Both the position numbers and the translations under genes were made by a program. A stretch of 64,000 nucleotides of DNA from Lachnospiraceae bacterium MD335 (GTDB lineage: Bacteria; Bacillota; Clostridia; Lachnospirales; Lachnospiraceae), in the NCBI GenBank assembly GCA_000403335.2, contig KE159617.1, positions 1 to 64,000 on the forward strand, written 5' to 3'. A model generated the notes under the pieces. It made no database searches. It was not told the origin of the DNA and saw nothing but the letters and a program-made list of their open reading frames with translations. The number at the start of each line of letters is the position of its first letter. Position 1 is the stretch's first letter. This document shows, piece by piece, positions 1-10,917 of the stretch.

Positions 1-760
<760 letters not shown>

Positions 761-858
761 TGACAAGCATGGTTGGTGCTGTGGGTAAGAGGATAGGAAA
801 AAGAGGTTTATAAGGTTTCTGTGTTCGGTTTTGAGGGAATACTCTCAGCAAAACATTT

Positions 859-930
859 TCCTCGATAGCTCAATGGTAGAGCACGCGGCTGTTAACCGCG
901 GGGTTGTTGGTTCGAGCCCAACTCGGGGAG
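859..930 (+). tRNA. tRNA-Asn (GTT)
   Basis: A complete cloverleaf can be drawn. The acceptor arms 859-865 and 923-929 pair over 7 bp with one G-U, and the discriminator is G930. The anticodon loop CTGTTAA (889-895) carries anticodon GTT at 891-893, and the T loop has TTCGAGC. No CCA is encoded. It follows the 23S gene by about 100 bp and is probably cotranscribed with it. Confidence 0.97.
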
Positions 931-975
931 TTATTTGTATCATAAAATAAGTATGATGCGAATAGAATGAACTAT

Positions 976-1046
976 GGCGACTTAGCCAAGTGGTAAGGCG
1001 TGGGACTGCAACTCCCTGATCATCGGTTCAAATCCGTTAGTCGCCT
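976..1046 (+). tRNA. tRNA-Cys (GCA)
   Basis: Acceptor arms GGCGACT (976-982) and AGTCGCC (1039-1045) pair perfectly, with T1046 as discriminator. The anticodon loop CTGCAAC has anticodon GCA at 1008-1010, and the T loop is TTCAAAT. No CCA is encoded. It is the last gene of the rRNA-tRNA unit before a terminator. Confidence 0.97.
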
Positions 1047-1050
1047 TTTG

Positions 1051-1083
1051 AAAATCTCGCGTTTTAAGACTGCGGGATTTTTT
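1051..1083 (+). terminator. Terminator of rRNA-tRNA unit
   Basis: A 10-bp stem (1051-1060 with 1072-1081, one G-U) with an 11-nt loop runs into a T tract, directly after tRNA-Cys. Confidence 0.8.
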
Positions 1084-1156
1084 ATTTTATATATAATATT
1101 TAGAAAGCTGGCGAATGTATGTGTAAGCTTATTCGATTGAAGTGGTGGAATAGATC

Positions 1157-2104
1157 GTGGAAAATTTAATTTTTAGTCTCAATGCCACAATCCCCATATT
1201 TTTAGTAATGATAGCAGGTTATGTGCTGCGGCGTATTCGTATGGTGGATGACGGCTTTGTAACGACGCTGAATTCATTTAATTATAAAGTGACGCTTCCG
1301 GTCTTGCTTGTGGTTGACATTGCGGAGGCGGATTTTTATGCAGTTTGGGATACAAGATTTGTGATGTTTTGCTTTTTGGTGACGCTGTGCTGTATTTTAG
1401 CGATTAGTATGCTTTGTCTCTTTTTGGTAAAGGATAAATCCATAAAGGGCGAGTTTATACAGGCGTCCTATCGTGGCAGTGCGGCGGTGCTTGGTGTGGC
1501 GTTCATGCAGAATATTTATGGGACGAGTGCGATTGCTCCGCTGATGATTTTGGCGACGGTTCCTCTGTATAATGTGGCGGCAGTCGTGATTTTGAGCGTT
1601 ACATCTCCGGAAAGCGGCGGTTTTGATAAGGACAGTCTGAAAAAGTCTTTGAAGGGAATTGCGACTAATCCGATTATTTGGGGGATTTTGACTGGAATGG
1701 TTATTTCGGTTGCAAGAATGAAACTGCCGTTTATCATTAACAAAACACTGCGTAACTTTTCTGTGCTTGCGACGCCGCTCGCGTTGATTGGACTGGGTGC
1801 GGGATTTGAAGGGAAAAAGGCGCTTGCAAAGATAAAGCTGACGCTTGCTAGTACGCTGATGAAACTTTTTGTAATGCCGGCAGTCTTTCTTCCATTTGCG
1901 GCGGCGATGGGATTTCGCAATGAAAAAATGGTTGCGATACTGATTATGCTTGGTGCGCCGACAACGGTGAGCTGCTATATTATGTCAAGGAATATGGGGC
2001 ATGAGGGTGTGCTTTCGTCAAGCTGTGTGGTGTCAACAACTTTTTTAAGTTCTGTTTTCATTACGCTTTGGCTGTATCTTTTGAAGAATTATAGGTTGAT
2101 TTGA
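1157..2104 (+). CDS. AEC family transporter (auxin efflux carrier type)
   Basis: A 315-residue very hydrophobic protein with about ten predicted membrane segments. The N-terminal segment followed by GYVLRR and the C-terminal glycine/alanine-rich region LGAPTTVSCYIMSRNMG are typical of the AEC/PIN-like permease family (Mem_trans). Family members export or exchange organic anions such as malate, but the substrate cannot be read from the sequence. The start used is GTG at 1157, the only start that keeps the first membrane helix; the ribosome site before it is weak. It stands alone between the rRNA-tRNA terminator and a CDF exporter with its own promoter. Family assignment is firm, substrate unknown. 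Confidence 0.85.
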   Translation: MENLIFSLNATIPIFLVMIAGYVLRRIRMVDDGFVTTLNSFNYKVTLPVLLVVDIAEADFYAVWDTRFVMFCFLVTLCCILAISMLCLFLVKDKSIKGEFIQASYRGSAAVLGVAFMQNIYGTSAIAPLMILATVPLYNVAAVVILSVTSPESGGFDKDSLKKSLKGIATNPIIWGILTGMVISVARMKLPFIINKTLRNFSVLATPLALIGLGAGFEGKKALAKIKLTLASTLMKLFVMPAVFLPFAAAMGFRNEKMVAILIMLGAPTTVSCYIMSRNMGHEGVLSSSCVVSTTFLSSVFITLWLYLLKNYRLI

Positions 2105-2150
2105 CAAATTAATTGTAGTTGCAGCGAACGAAAAATAGTCTGCACTTTTC

Positions 2151-2179
2151 TTGAAATTGCCATATAGTTATAGTAATCT
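2151..2179 (+). promoter_or_regulatory. Putative sigma-A promoter for CDF exporter
   Basis: TTGAAA at 2151-2156, a 17-nt spacer, then TAATCT at 2174-2179, located 55 bp before the chosen start of the next gene. Confidence 0.5.
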
Positions 2180-2233
2180 GATAATTGGTATGGTGAATAA
2201 ATTTTGAAAGATTATTTTGGATTGAGGAATTTT

Positions 2234-3115
2234 ATGGAAAAAACGGATTTCGAAAGAACAGCAATGCGGGTGTCTTTTGTAAGCATTGCGATTAATATTA
2301 TTTTGTCTGTGTTTAAGCTGGTTGCGGGAATTGCGGCGCATTCGGCGGCGATGATAAGTGACGCGGTTCATTCGGCGTCAGATGTGTTCAGCACCATTGT
2401 GGTGATTATTGGAATTAAGATTTCGAGTAAGGCTTCGGATAAGAATCATCCTTATGGGCATGAACGCTTGGAGTGCGTGGCGGCAATTGTGCTATCGACA
2501 ATTCTTGCAGTGACGGGGCTTGGGATTGGATATACGGCAGTAACAAAAATGGCGTCGGGGAATTTTGACGCGCTTGTTGTTCCGGGAATGTTGGCGCTTG
2601 TGGCAGCGATTGTTTCCATTGCTATGAAGGAAGGGATGTATTGGTACACATGGCTGAATGCAAAGCGGATTGACTCAAGTGCGCTGATGGCGGACGCGTG
2701 GCATCACCGTTCGGATGCGCTTTCTTCTGTGGGCGCGTTGGTTGGTATCGGGGGTTCGATGCTCGGATATCCGATTTTGGACACGGTGGCAAGCTTCGTG
2801 ATTTGCTTTTTTATTGAGAAGGCGGCGTATGATATTTTTAGGGACGCAGTGGATAAAATGGTCGATAAAGCCTGTGATGATGAGATGGAGGACGCATTAA
2901 AAAAATGCGCGCTCTCGCAGGAAGGCGTGTTGGGAGTTGATTTGCTGCGCACAAGAGTGTTTGGCAACAAAATCTATGTAGACATCGAAATCAGCGCAGA
3001 TGCAAATGAATCCTTAAAAGAGGCGCACAGCATCGCGGAAAAGGTTCACGAGTCGATTGAGGAGAACTTTACAAAGGTAAAGCATATCATGGTACATGTC
3101 AATCCCATAGAGTAA
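2234..3115 (+). CDS. Cation diffusion facilitator (CDF) family metal exporter
   Basis: A 293-residue inner-membrane protein expected to exchange a divalent metal (zinc, iron, manganese or similar) for protons. The CDF pattern is clear: six membrane helices, the HSAxDxxxD-type site as SDAVHSASDV in helix 2, the matching AWHHRSDALSS in helix 5, and a cytoplasmic C-terminal domain ending VKHIMVHVNP. The HSASD/HHRSD site resembles the FieF-like HDxxD arrangement, but metal preference is not decided. ATG 2234 is preferred over an upstream TTG (2204) because GAGGA precedes it and the family normally begins just before helix 1. It ends exactly where the minus-strand DUF402 gene ends. Confidence 0.9.
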   Translation: MEKTDFERTAMRVSFVSIAINIILSVFKLVAGIAAHSAAMISDAVHSASDVFSTIVVIIGIKISSKASDKNHPYGHERLECVAAIVLSTILAVTGLGIGYTAVTKMASGNFDALVVPGMLALVAAIVSIAMKEGMYWYTWLNAKRIDSSALMADAWHHRSDALSSVGALVGIGGSMLGYPILDTVASFVICFFIEKAAYDIFRDAVDKMVDKACDDEMEDALKKCALSQEGVLGVDLLRTRVFGNKIYVDIEISADANESLKEAHSIAEKVHESIEENFTKVKHIMVHVNPIE

Positions 3116-3601
3116 TCAGTCCGTTTCAACCCATTTATCAATGTGGGAAGAAAGTGTGTCAAATTTATCTTCATAAATGAGGTCTAAGAGCTTGCCGAGT
3201 CTCGATAATGCCTGTATCACGGCTTCGGGTTCGCACAGCTCTTTTTTTAATGCAACGGAAAGCTCTTCAATATCAAGCACTTTCACATATCCGTCAGGAT
3301 AGATTACGACATCTGCAAGCAAATCCGTAACAATCAGCGAATTTTGGGCTTCATCGTAAGTATAATCAACGATGTCGCAATACCAGTACAGAAGAGAATC
3401 ATCCTCGCGGTAAAATTTGCTCACTTTGTATCCAGTTTTTAAAAAGTAGCAGGAATATCCGTGATGGAAATCGCGGCGAGGTTTTAAAGTTTTCCATTTT
3501 GTAATAATAATTTCATCGTTCGCTTCTAAAATGACATCATCTTTTAATAAAATACACTCATCGGGAATGATGCGTTTACGGTAAATTTTTAAAGTTTCCA
3601 T
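3116..3601 (-). CDS. DUF402 domain protein
   Basis: A 161-residue soluble protein matching the DUF402 fold (FomD/YgaC-like). The conserved core YWYCDIVDYTYD, then DLLADVVIYPDG and a C-terminal helical tail, occupies roughly residues 70-150. Some family members are nucleotide phosphatases using acidic residues of this core; that activity is inferred from the family only. The start at 3601 is preferred to an ATG 16 codons upstream because a GGGGGA ribosome site lies just before it. It is convergent with the CDF gene with no gap between stops. Confidence 0.75.
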   Translation of the reverse strand: METLKIYRKRIIPDECILLKDDVILEANDEIIITKWKTLKPRRDFHHGYSCYFLKTGYKVSKFYREDDSLLYWYCDIVDYTYDEAQNSLIVTDLLADVVIYPDGYVKVLDIEELSVALKKELCEPEAVIQALSRLGKLLDLIYEDKFDTLSSHIDKWVETD

Positions 3602-3654
3602 AAAAATCCCCCTTTTTTCTATTCTACCTTTTTTTAATGTTGTATTCAATAGGA

Positions 3655-3682
3655 TTGCAATGTGTTAATAAATTAACATAAT
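3655..3682 (+). promoter_or_regulatory. Possible promoter ahead of structured element
   Basis: TTGCAA (3655-3660), 16 nt, CATAAT (3677-3682). The spacer holds the inverted repeat TGTTAAT-AA-ATTAACA (3663-3678). Transcription would start close to 3690, about 10 nt before the structured element at 3701. Confidence 0.35.
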
Positions 3683-3700
3683 GCGGAAGTGGGATAAAGA

Positions 3701-3837
3701 GTAACGGTTCAGCCTGGGACTTTGCATTTACTGCAAAGTCCGTGAAACAGTGTAGTGATGGAGATGTATCAAGTCACTGCGAAGCAGTTTTGCATGACTT
3801 GATGCTTGTAACAGGAAGCCGAAAGCTGAACTGTTAC
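3701..3837 (+). ncRNA. Candidate structured RNA element, full copy 1
   Basis: A 137-nt stretch that folds into an outer 13-bp stem (3701-3713 with 3825-3837, one G-U) enclosing two hairpins. The first pairs 3717-3726 with 3732-3741 (10 bp). The second pairs 3768-3776 with 3795-3803 and contains a small CTGC-GAA-GCAG hairpin followed by an unpaired TTTTGCA. A rival local hairpin pairs TTGTAACAG (3806-3814) with CTGTTACAA (3831-3839). A second full copy at 13622-13754 keeps the structure with compensating base changes. It lies between the DUF402 gene and the atp promoter and encodes no plausible protein. Function unknown: it could be a small RNA or a mobile palindromic repeat. Confidence 0.6.
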
Positions 3838-3867
3838 AATAAATAGTACAAAAAAACTGACATTTAC

Positions 3868-3896
3868 TGGACAGAAATGGCAATTTTTTGTATAAT
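3868..3896 (+). promoter_or_regulatory. Sigma-A promoter of the ATP synthase operon
   Basis: TGGACA (3868-3873), 17-nt spacer, TATAAT (3891-3896), about 60 bp before the first gene of the operon. Confidence 0.75.
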
Positions 3897-3958
3897 TATT
3901 AAAGGTATTTTAAAGGTTGGATATTTTCTTAATGGTTATGGCATATGGAGGCATACAA

Positions 3959-4225
3959 ATGGGAAAAAATAAAAAGTATAAAAGGTCAGTGTATCAGTCG
4001 CTGGCCGTGATTACCCAGTTTGGAATCAATATGCTTGTTCCAATCTTTTTATGCTCTTTCGCGGGAATGTTTATTGATGAACGGTTCGGTACCGCGTATT
4101 GGTTTGTTTTATTGTTCTTTGTCGGAGCGCTTGCAGGGTTCCGGAATATTTTTATATTGGCAAAGAAGATTTACGAGGGAGACAGTTCGGATGAAGACAG
4201 GCATCAGCAGACTAAGAGAAATTAA
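3959..4225 (+). CDS. AtpZ/AtpI-type F1Fo ATPase accessory protein
   Basis: An 88-residue membrane protein of the small ATPase gene-1 family (AtpZ-like). After a basic N-terminus it has two hydrophobic helices, about residues 17-38 and 45-66, and a short charged tail. It opens the atp operon, where such proteins help c-ring assembly or ion supply; this role is inferred from the family. The start at 3959 is set by a perfect GGAGG at 3947-3951, 7 nt upstream; an earlier in-frame TTG at 3917 lacks a ribosome site. Its end overlaps the next gene by 35 bp. Confidence 0.75.
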   Translation: MGKNKKYKRSVYQSLAVITQFGINMLVPIFLCSFAGMFIDERFGTAYWFVLLFFVGALAGFRNIFILAKKIYEGDSSDEDRHQQTKRN

Positions 4226-4643
4226 CAGCGCATTGCCGGGATTGCTTTTCGGCATTGTCTTATTCGGTGTGTTGTGTCAGGCTGCGGGCTTTTTTCTTGT
4301 AAGCGATAAGACAGACTTCAGTATCGGGCTCTGGATTGGAGTCTGTACTGCAATATTTATGGCTTTTCACATGGCGGTTACATTGAACGCGACGGTGGAA
4401 AGGGATGTAAAGGGGGCGCAGGCGGCAGCAACAAGACAAAATATAATCCGATACCTTGTGGTAGTGGTTGTATTTGCGATATTGATGGTAACAAGGATTG
4501 GAAATCCACTGGCTGCATTTGCGGGCGTTATGGGTTTAAAGGTTTCCGCTTATGTGCAGCCGATGCTCTTGAAAAAAATACGCAGAGCAGATGCTTCGAA
4601 CGAGAGCATCACAGATGTAATTCCAAACAAAAAAACTGAATAG
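4191..4643 (+). CDS. atpI: ATP synthase protein I (AtpI)
   Basis: A 150-residue membrane protein with four predicted helices (about residues 14-34, 41-61, 83-101 and 107-124), matching the ATP synthase I chain family in size, topology and operon place. Known members assist assembly of the c-ring and are not part of the final enzyme. ATG 4191 is used, with GGGAG about 9 nt upstream; a longer frame starting at 4020 would read through the previous gene and is unlikely. It overlaps the previous gene, suggesting translational coupling. Confidence 0.75.
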   Translation: MKTGISRLREINSALPGLLFGIVLFGVLCQAAGFFLVSDKTDFSIGLWIGVCTAIFMAFHMAVTLNATVERDVKGAQAAATRQNIIRYLVVVVVFAILMVTRIGNPLAAFAGVMGLKVSAYVQPMLLKKIRRADASNESITDVIPNKKTE

Positions 4644-4685
4644 GGAAAAGTAGTAAGAATTATTATGAAACGAGGAGGTGAGTGT

Positions 4686-5402
4686 ATGGGAGCAGAACTT
4701 TTGTTATCCGGCGCCGATGACATTGACTTTATGATACACGGCGTGTTTCAATATGAGCTGTTTGGTCAGAAGCTGTGGATAACAACAACGCATGTATGCC
4801 TGTTTATCGTGATGGCGATTATCATTATTTTTTGTCTGTGCGCAAACAGGGCAATCAAGCGTGCAACGGAGGTTCCCGGGACATTCCAAAACGTCGTAGA
4901 GCTTGTGGTTGAGATGCTTGACAACATGATACACGGTGTTATGGGAAAGAACGCAGCGCCGTTTGCCAATTATATCGGTACGCTGTTTATCTTTATCCTG
5001 TTGAGCAACATCTCAGGTCTGTTCGGATTACGGCCGCCGACGGCTGACTACGGTGTTACATTTGCGCTCGGTATCATAACGTTCACTTTGATTACCTTTA
5101 ACAAATTTAAGTATCAGAAGGTTAGCGGTGTAATCAAGGGACTTTGCGATCCGTGGCCAATTTGGGCGCCTATTAATATCATTGGTGATATTGCGGTTCC
5201 CATTTCCCTGTCACTTCGTTTGTTTGCAAACGTTCTGTCAGGAACAGTAATGATGGCGTTGCTCTATGGTCTGCTTGGTTTTATCGCCACGGCTTGGCCT
5301 GCGGCACTGCATGTATATTTTGACTTGTTCTCAGGAGCAATTCAGACATATGTATTTGCAATGCTGACGATGACGTATATCAACAATGCAATTGAAGGAT
5401 AG
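4686..5402 (+). CDS. atpB: F1Fo ATP synthase subunit a
   Basis: A 238-residue membrane subunit that forms the ion half-channels against the c-ring. The conserved arginine region appears as SLSLRLFANVLSG in the penultimate helix, and the C-terminal helix has the usual YVFAMLTMTYINNA. ATG 4686 is chosen because an AGGAGGTG ribosome site lies immediately upstream; an ATG at 4665 precedes that site. It is 42 bp after atpI and 25 bp before atpE. Confidence 0.95.
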   Translation: MGAELLLSGADDIDFMIHGVFQYELFGQKLWITTTHVCLFIVMAIIIIFCLCANRAIKRATEVPGTFQNVVELVVEMLDNMIHGVMGKNAAPFANYIGTLFIFILLSNISGLFGLRPPTADYGVTFALGIITFTLITFNKFKYQKVSGVIKGLCDPWPIWAPINIIGDIAVPISLSLRLFANVLSGTVMMALLYGLLGFIATAWPAALHVYFDLFSGAIQTYVFAMLTMTYINNAIEG

Positions 5403-5415
5403 TTTATTTTATTAG

Positions 5416-5682
<267 letters not shown>

Positions 5683-5829
5683 TTCACAACGTTTACGATG
5701 TTAACCGGAAAAATCTTGGATTTTTTCGCTTTAGTGCGCTGTAAAGCGTCTATATTAAAAAATATGTGAATCATTTCAGCGCCAAAATCTTTGATTTTGT
5801 GTGCAACTTATGATTTACGAAGTAAATCA
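5683..5829 (+). promoter_or_regulatory. Hairpin-filled spacer between atpE and atpF
   Basis: The spacer holds four short perfect hairpins: around AAAATC-TTG-GATTTT (5709-5725), CGCTTTA/TAAAGCG (5727-5748), CAAAATC/GATTTTG (5783-5799), and TGATTTAC-GAA-GTAAATCA (5811-5829). The last ends 4 nt before the atpF ribosome site. ATTCACA near 5682 and TGTGAAT near 5765 could close the first half. No promoter is clear. Such a structure could set the high c-to-b stoichiometry by RNA processing or stability, which is inference. Confidence 0.55.
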
Positions 5830-5848
5830 GAAGGGAGGTACGAAAGGT

Positions 5849-6391
5849 ATGATACTCGCTACCGAAACAGAGGGGTTAAGCCGTTTGTTTGACTTGGACT
5901 TGCAGCTCCTTGCAGACGCGGTTCTTATGATTATCGCAATGTTTGTCTTGTTTTTAGTAGCTTCGCATTTCCTGTTTAATCCTGTAAGGAAGATGCTTGC
6001 TGACAGACAGGCGAAGATTAAAGGCGAATTGGATCAGGCGGCACAGGATCAGAAGTCTGCAGCCGAGACGCGCGCCCTCTATGAAGAGAAGTTAAATCAG
6101 GTAGGCAAAGAGGCAGAGGAAATTTTAGCTGATGCGCGTAAGCGCGGCATGGAAAATGAAGCAAAGATTGTTGCTGACGCAAAGGCGGAGGCGGCAAGAA
6201 TTGTGGACAGAGCCAAAAAAGAGGCGGAGCTTGAAAAGCAGAAGATGGCTGACGAGGTGAAGCGTGAGATGGTTGCAGTTGCTTCGATTATGGCGGCACG
6301 GATTGTACAGGCTAACATTGACACAAATGCCCAGCATGAACTCATTGATAATACATTGAAAGAAATAGGTGATAGCACATGGCTAAGCTAG
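5849..6391 (+). CDS. atpF: F1Fo ATP synthase subunit b
   Basis: A 180-residue peripheral-stalk subunit: one N-terminal membrane helix (about residues 20-42), NPVRKMLADRQ at the membrane exit, then a long charged alanine-rich coiled coil to the end. ATG 5849 is chosen with GGGAGG at 5833-5838; an upstream frame from 5801 would add residues encoded by the hairpin region. The last 13 bp overlap atpH, as usual for coupled stalk subunits. Confidence 0.93.
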   Translation: MILATETEGLSRLFDLDLQLLADAVLMIIAMFVLFLVASHFLFNPVRKMLADRQAKIKGELDQAAQDQKSAAETRALYEEKLNQVGKEAEEILADARKRGMENEAKIVADAKAEAARIVDRAKKEAELEKQKMADEVKREMVAVASIMAARIVQANIDTNAQHELIDNTLKEIGDSTWLS

Positions 6392-6924
6392 TTTCCAGGA
6401 CGTATGCGCAGGCGCTGTTTGAACTTGCCGTGGAAGAGAACAAGACCGCACCTTTTTTGGAGGAGACGGCGGGGCTTCTTGAGGTTATCCATACAAATGC
6501 GGAGTTCGGACAGTTTATGAACCACCCGAAAATTCCGAAAGAGAGTAAAATCGAAGTGGTGAAGAACGTGTTCGACGGTAAGCTAAGCAAGGAGCTGGTT
6601 GGTTTTCTTGTGACGATTGTTGAGAAAGATCGTTATGCTGAGATTGAAGGTATTCTCGGCGAGTTTATCGCGGCGGTGAAGGAATACAGCCATATCGGCA
6701 CGGCTTATGTGACAACAGCCATAGCGTTGAATGATCAGGAAAAACAGGATATTGAGAGCCGTTTACTTGCTACCACCAAATACGAGACTATTGAGTGCGT
6801 TTACAATGTGGACGACGCGCTGATAGGCGGTATGGTTATTCAAATGGGTGACAGGGTTGTGGACAGCAGTATTCGGACGAAGTTGGATAAGCTGCAGCGT
6901 GAGCTGCTTGCAATTCAGTTATAA
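6379..6924 (+). CDS. atpH: F1Fo ATP synthase subunit delta
   Basis: A 181-residue OSCP/delta subunit linking the peripheral stalk to the top of F1. The N-terminal domain begins SRTYAQALFELAVEEN and the C-terminal region has VDDALIGGMVIQMGDRVVDSSIRTKL, the family signature. Its start lies inside the end of atpF. Confidence 0.95.
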   Translation: MAKLVSRTYAQALFELAVEENKTAPFLEETAGLLEVIHTNAEFGQFMNHPKIPKESKIEVVKNVFDGKLSKELVGFLVTIVEKDRYAEIEGILGEFIAAVKEYSHIGTAYVTTAIALNDQEKQDIESRLLATTKYETIECVYNVDDALIGGMVIQMGDRVVDSSIRTKLDKLQRELLAIQL

Positions 6925-6951
6925 AATAAAATAGAAAGGTGCAGATCCATT

Positions 6952-8457
6952 ATGAATTTAAGACCAGAAGAAATTAGTTCTGTGATTAAGGATCAGATTA
7001 AGAGATATGCCGCTGATTTGGAAGTATCGGAAGTCGGTACGGTTATTCAGGTGGCAGATGGTATTGCACGTGTACATGGACTGGAAAAGGCAATGCAGGG
7101 CGAGCTTCTTGAGTTCCCCGGTGAGGTTTACGGCATGGTCATGAACCTTGAGGAGGACAACGTCGGCGCCGTATTGCTTGGTAGTTCCAAGAACATCAAT
7201 GAAGGCGATACCGTAAAGACGACGAACCGCGTTGTGGAGGTTCCCGTAGGCGACGCGATGCTTGGTCGCGTAGTCAATGCTCTTGGTCAGCCGATTGACG
7301 GCAAAGGTCCTATCGCGACTACAAAATATCGTCAGATTGAACGAGTGGCATCCGGTGTTATTACGAGAAAAGGCGTTGATACGCCGATGCAGACCGGTAT
7401 CAAGGCTATTGATGCGATGGTTCCGATCGGAAGAGGACAGCGTGAGTTGATTATCGGTGACAGACAGACCGGTAAGACGGCGATTGCCATCGATACCATT
7501 ATCAACCAAAAGGGTCAGAACATGAAATGTATCTATGTTGCAATCGGTCAGAAGGCTTCAACCGTTGCAAGCATTGTGAAGACTTTGGAGGAGTTTGGCG
7601 CGATGTCTTATACGACAATCGTAGCCGCAACAGCAAGTGAGCTTGCTCCTTTGCAGTATATCGCACCATATTCGGGCTGTGCGATCGGTGAGGAATGGAT
7701 GGAGAACGGAGAGGACGTGCTGATTATTTACGATGATTTGAGTAAGCACGCGGTTGCATACCGTACACTCTCATTGCTCTTAAAGCGTCCGCCCGGGCGT
7801 GAGGCGTTCCCCGGAGACGTATTCTATTTGCACTCAAGACTGCTTGAGCGTGCATGCCGCATGAATGATGAGTACGGCGGAGGTTCTATCACGGCATTGC
7901 CGATTATTGAGACACAGGCGGGTGACGTTTCCGCATATATTCCAACGAACGTAATTTCGATTACGGACGGTCAGATTTATTTGGAGACAGAGATGTTTAA
8001 CTCCGGTTTCAGACCGGCTGTAAATGCAGGTCTTTCCGTTTCGCGAGTTGGTGGTTCCGCTCAGATTAAGGCGATGAAGAAGATTGCGGGTCCGATTCGT
8101 ACGGAGCTTGCCCAGTACAGAGAGCTTGCATCGTTTGCACAGTTTGGTTCGGATCTTGATCCGGATACCAAGGAACGACTGGAGCAGGGCGCCAGAATTA
8201 AGGAAATCCTGAAGCAGCCGCAGTATAAGCCGATGGCGGTGGAATATCAGGTTATTATTTTGTTTGTGGCGACAAAGAAGTATCTGCTTGATGTGCCTGT
8301 CAGCGATATTACAAGATTTGAAGCGGAGCTGTTTGAGTTCCTCGATACGAAATATCCACAGGTGCCTAAGGCAATCAGGGAAGAAAAGGTCATTTCAGAC
8401 GAAACCGAAAAAACGCTTGTTGCGGCAATTGAAGAGTTTAAAGGACGTTTTCAATAA
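6952..8457 (+). CDS. atpA: F1Fo ATP synthase subunit alpha
   Basis: A 501-residue non-catalytic nucleotide-binding subunit. The P-loop GDRQTGKT is at residues 169-176, and the family signature [14 protein letters not shown] is present. Length and all domains (N-terminal barrel, nucleotide-binding core, C-terminal helices) are normal. It is 27 bp after atpH. Confidence 0.98.
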   Translation: MNLRPEEISSVIKDQIKRYAADLEVSEVGTVIQVADGIARVHGLEKAMQGELLEFPGEVYGMVMNLEEDNVGAVLLGSSKNINEGDTVKTTNRVVEVPVGDAMLGRVVNALGQPIDGKGPIATTKYRQIERVASGVITRKGVDTPMQTGIKAIDAMVPIGRGQRELIIGDRQTGKTAIAIDTIINQKGQNMKCIYVAIGQKASTVASIVKTLEEFGAMSYTTIVAATASELAPLQYIAPYSGCAIGEEWMENGEDVLIIYDDLSKHAVAYRTLSLLLKRPPGREAFPGDVFYLHSRLLERACRMNDEYGGGSITALPIIETQAGDVSAYIPTNVISITDGQIYLETEMFNSGFRPAVNAGLSVSRVGGSAQIKAMKKIAGPIRTELAQYRELASFAQFGSDLDPDTKERLEQGARIKEILKQPQYKPMAVEYQVIILFVATKKYLLDVPVSDITRFEAELFEFLDTKYPQVPKAIREEKVISDETEKTLVAAIEEFKGRFQ

Positions 8458-8479
8458 AAGAAGGGGGGACTGAATATTT

Positions 8480-9331
8480 ATGGCCTCAATGAGAGATATC
8501 AAACGGCGTAAAGGCTCCGTACAGAGTACGCAGCAGATTACAAAGGCCATGAAGCTTGTTTCCACCGTCAAACTGCAAAGGGCGAAGGGGCGTGCGGAAA
8601 AGTCTAAGACTTACTTTAACTGCATGTATGATACGGTGGTTTCCATGCTTTCCAAAGCAGGGGATATTAATCATCCGTTCTTGAAGCAGAATGTTTCTCC
8701 TAAGAAAGCGGTCATTGTGATTACCGGAAACAGGGGACTTGCAGGAGGCTACAATTCCAATATCATAAAGCTTGTAAAGGACAATGACTGGAATAAGGAT
8801 GATTTGATTATTTACCCGATCGGAAGTAAGGGACGGGATACCTTTGCAAGGCTTGGCTATCAGATGGGAAACGACTACTCGGCGGCGATTGAGGAGCCTG
8901 TTTATGCGGATGCAATGGCAATCAGCAGTCAGGTGCTCAGCGATTTTGCAGGCGGCAGGGTAGGCGAGATTTACATTGTTTACACGGGCTTTAAGAATAC
9001 CGTGACGCATATTCCGACAAGGCTGAAGCTCCTTCCGATTAAGATTGAGGACGAGCGCAGCGTTGACGACAAGGCAGTGCTGGATTTTGAGCCGGAAACG
9101 GAAGAGGCGATTGATTTGATTATCCCGAAGTATATTACAAGTCTGATATACGGGGCGATGGTCGAGGCGGTAGCGAGTGAAAACGGCGCCAGAATGCAGG
9201 CAATGGACAATGCGACCAACAATGCGGATGAGATTATTTCTAATCTGTCGCTGCTCTATAATAGAGCGCGTCAGAGTGCGATTACGCAGGAATTAACAGA
9301 AATTATTGCGGGTGCTCAGGCAATATCATGA
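8480..9331 (+). CDS. atpG: F1Fo ATP synthase subunit gamma
   Basis: A 283-residue central stalk subunit. The N-terminal coiled-coil helix has RRKGSVQSTQQITKAMKLVS and the C-terminal helix ends ARQSAITQELTEIIAGA, both classic gamma sequences. A run of six G residues about 12 nt upstream is the likely ribosome site. It is 22 bp from atpA. Confidence 0.96.
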   Translation: MASMRDIKRRKGSVQSTQQITKAMKLVSTVKLQRAKGRAEKSKTYFNCMYDTVVSMLSKAGDINHPFLKQNVSPKKAVIVITGNRGLAGGYNSNIIKLVKDNDWNKDDLIIYPIGSKGRDTFARLGYQMGNDYSAAIEEPVYADAMAISSQVLSDFAGGRVGEIYIVYTGFKNTVTHIPTRLKLLPIKIEDERSVDDKAVLDFEPETEEAIDLIIPKYITSLIYGAMVEAVASENGARMQAMDNATNNADEIISNLSLLYNRARQSAITQELTEIIAGAQAIS

Positions 9332-9388
9332 CGAAGAGTGGCAGAGCCATTCTTCACATGAGTATTGCGTAAAATATGATTAGTATAG

Positions 9389-10792
<1,404 letters not shown>

Positions 10793-10880
10793 AGAAACTC
10801 TAAAGACGTCCCGCCATTGGACGGGACGCCAAGAGTTTCTAAATTACGCCCGGGAAGAACGCAAGAAATGGCGTTCTTCC
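10793..10880 (+). promoter_or_regulatory. Two strong hairpins between atpD and atpC
   Basis: Immediately after the atpD stop, AGAAACTCT (10793-10801) pairs with AGAGTTTCT (10832-10840), enclosing CGTCCCG/CGGGACG (10807-10813 with 10822-10828). A second stem pairs 10853-10862 with 10871-10880 (10 bp, 8-nt loop). No T tract follows either, so simple termination is unlikely. They could protect the upstream mRNA 3' end or tune atpC expression. Confidence 0.6.
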
Positions 10881-10917
10881 TGATACTTTCAAGAGTTACG
10901 AAAATGGAGGTGCTGCT

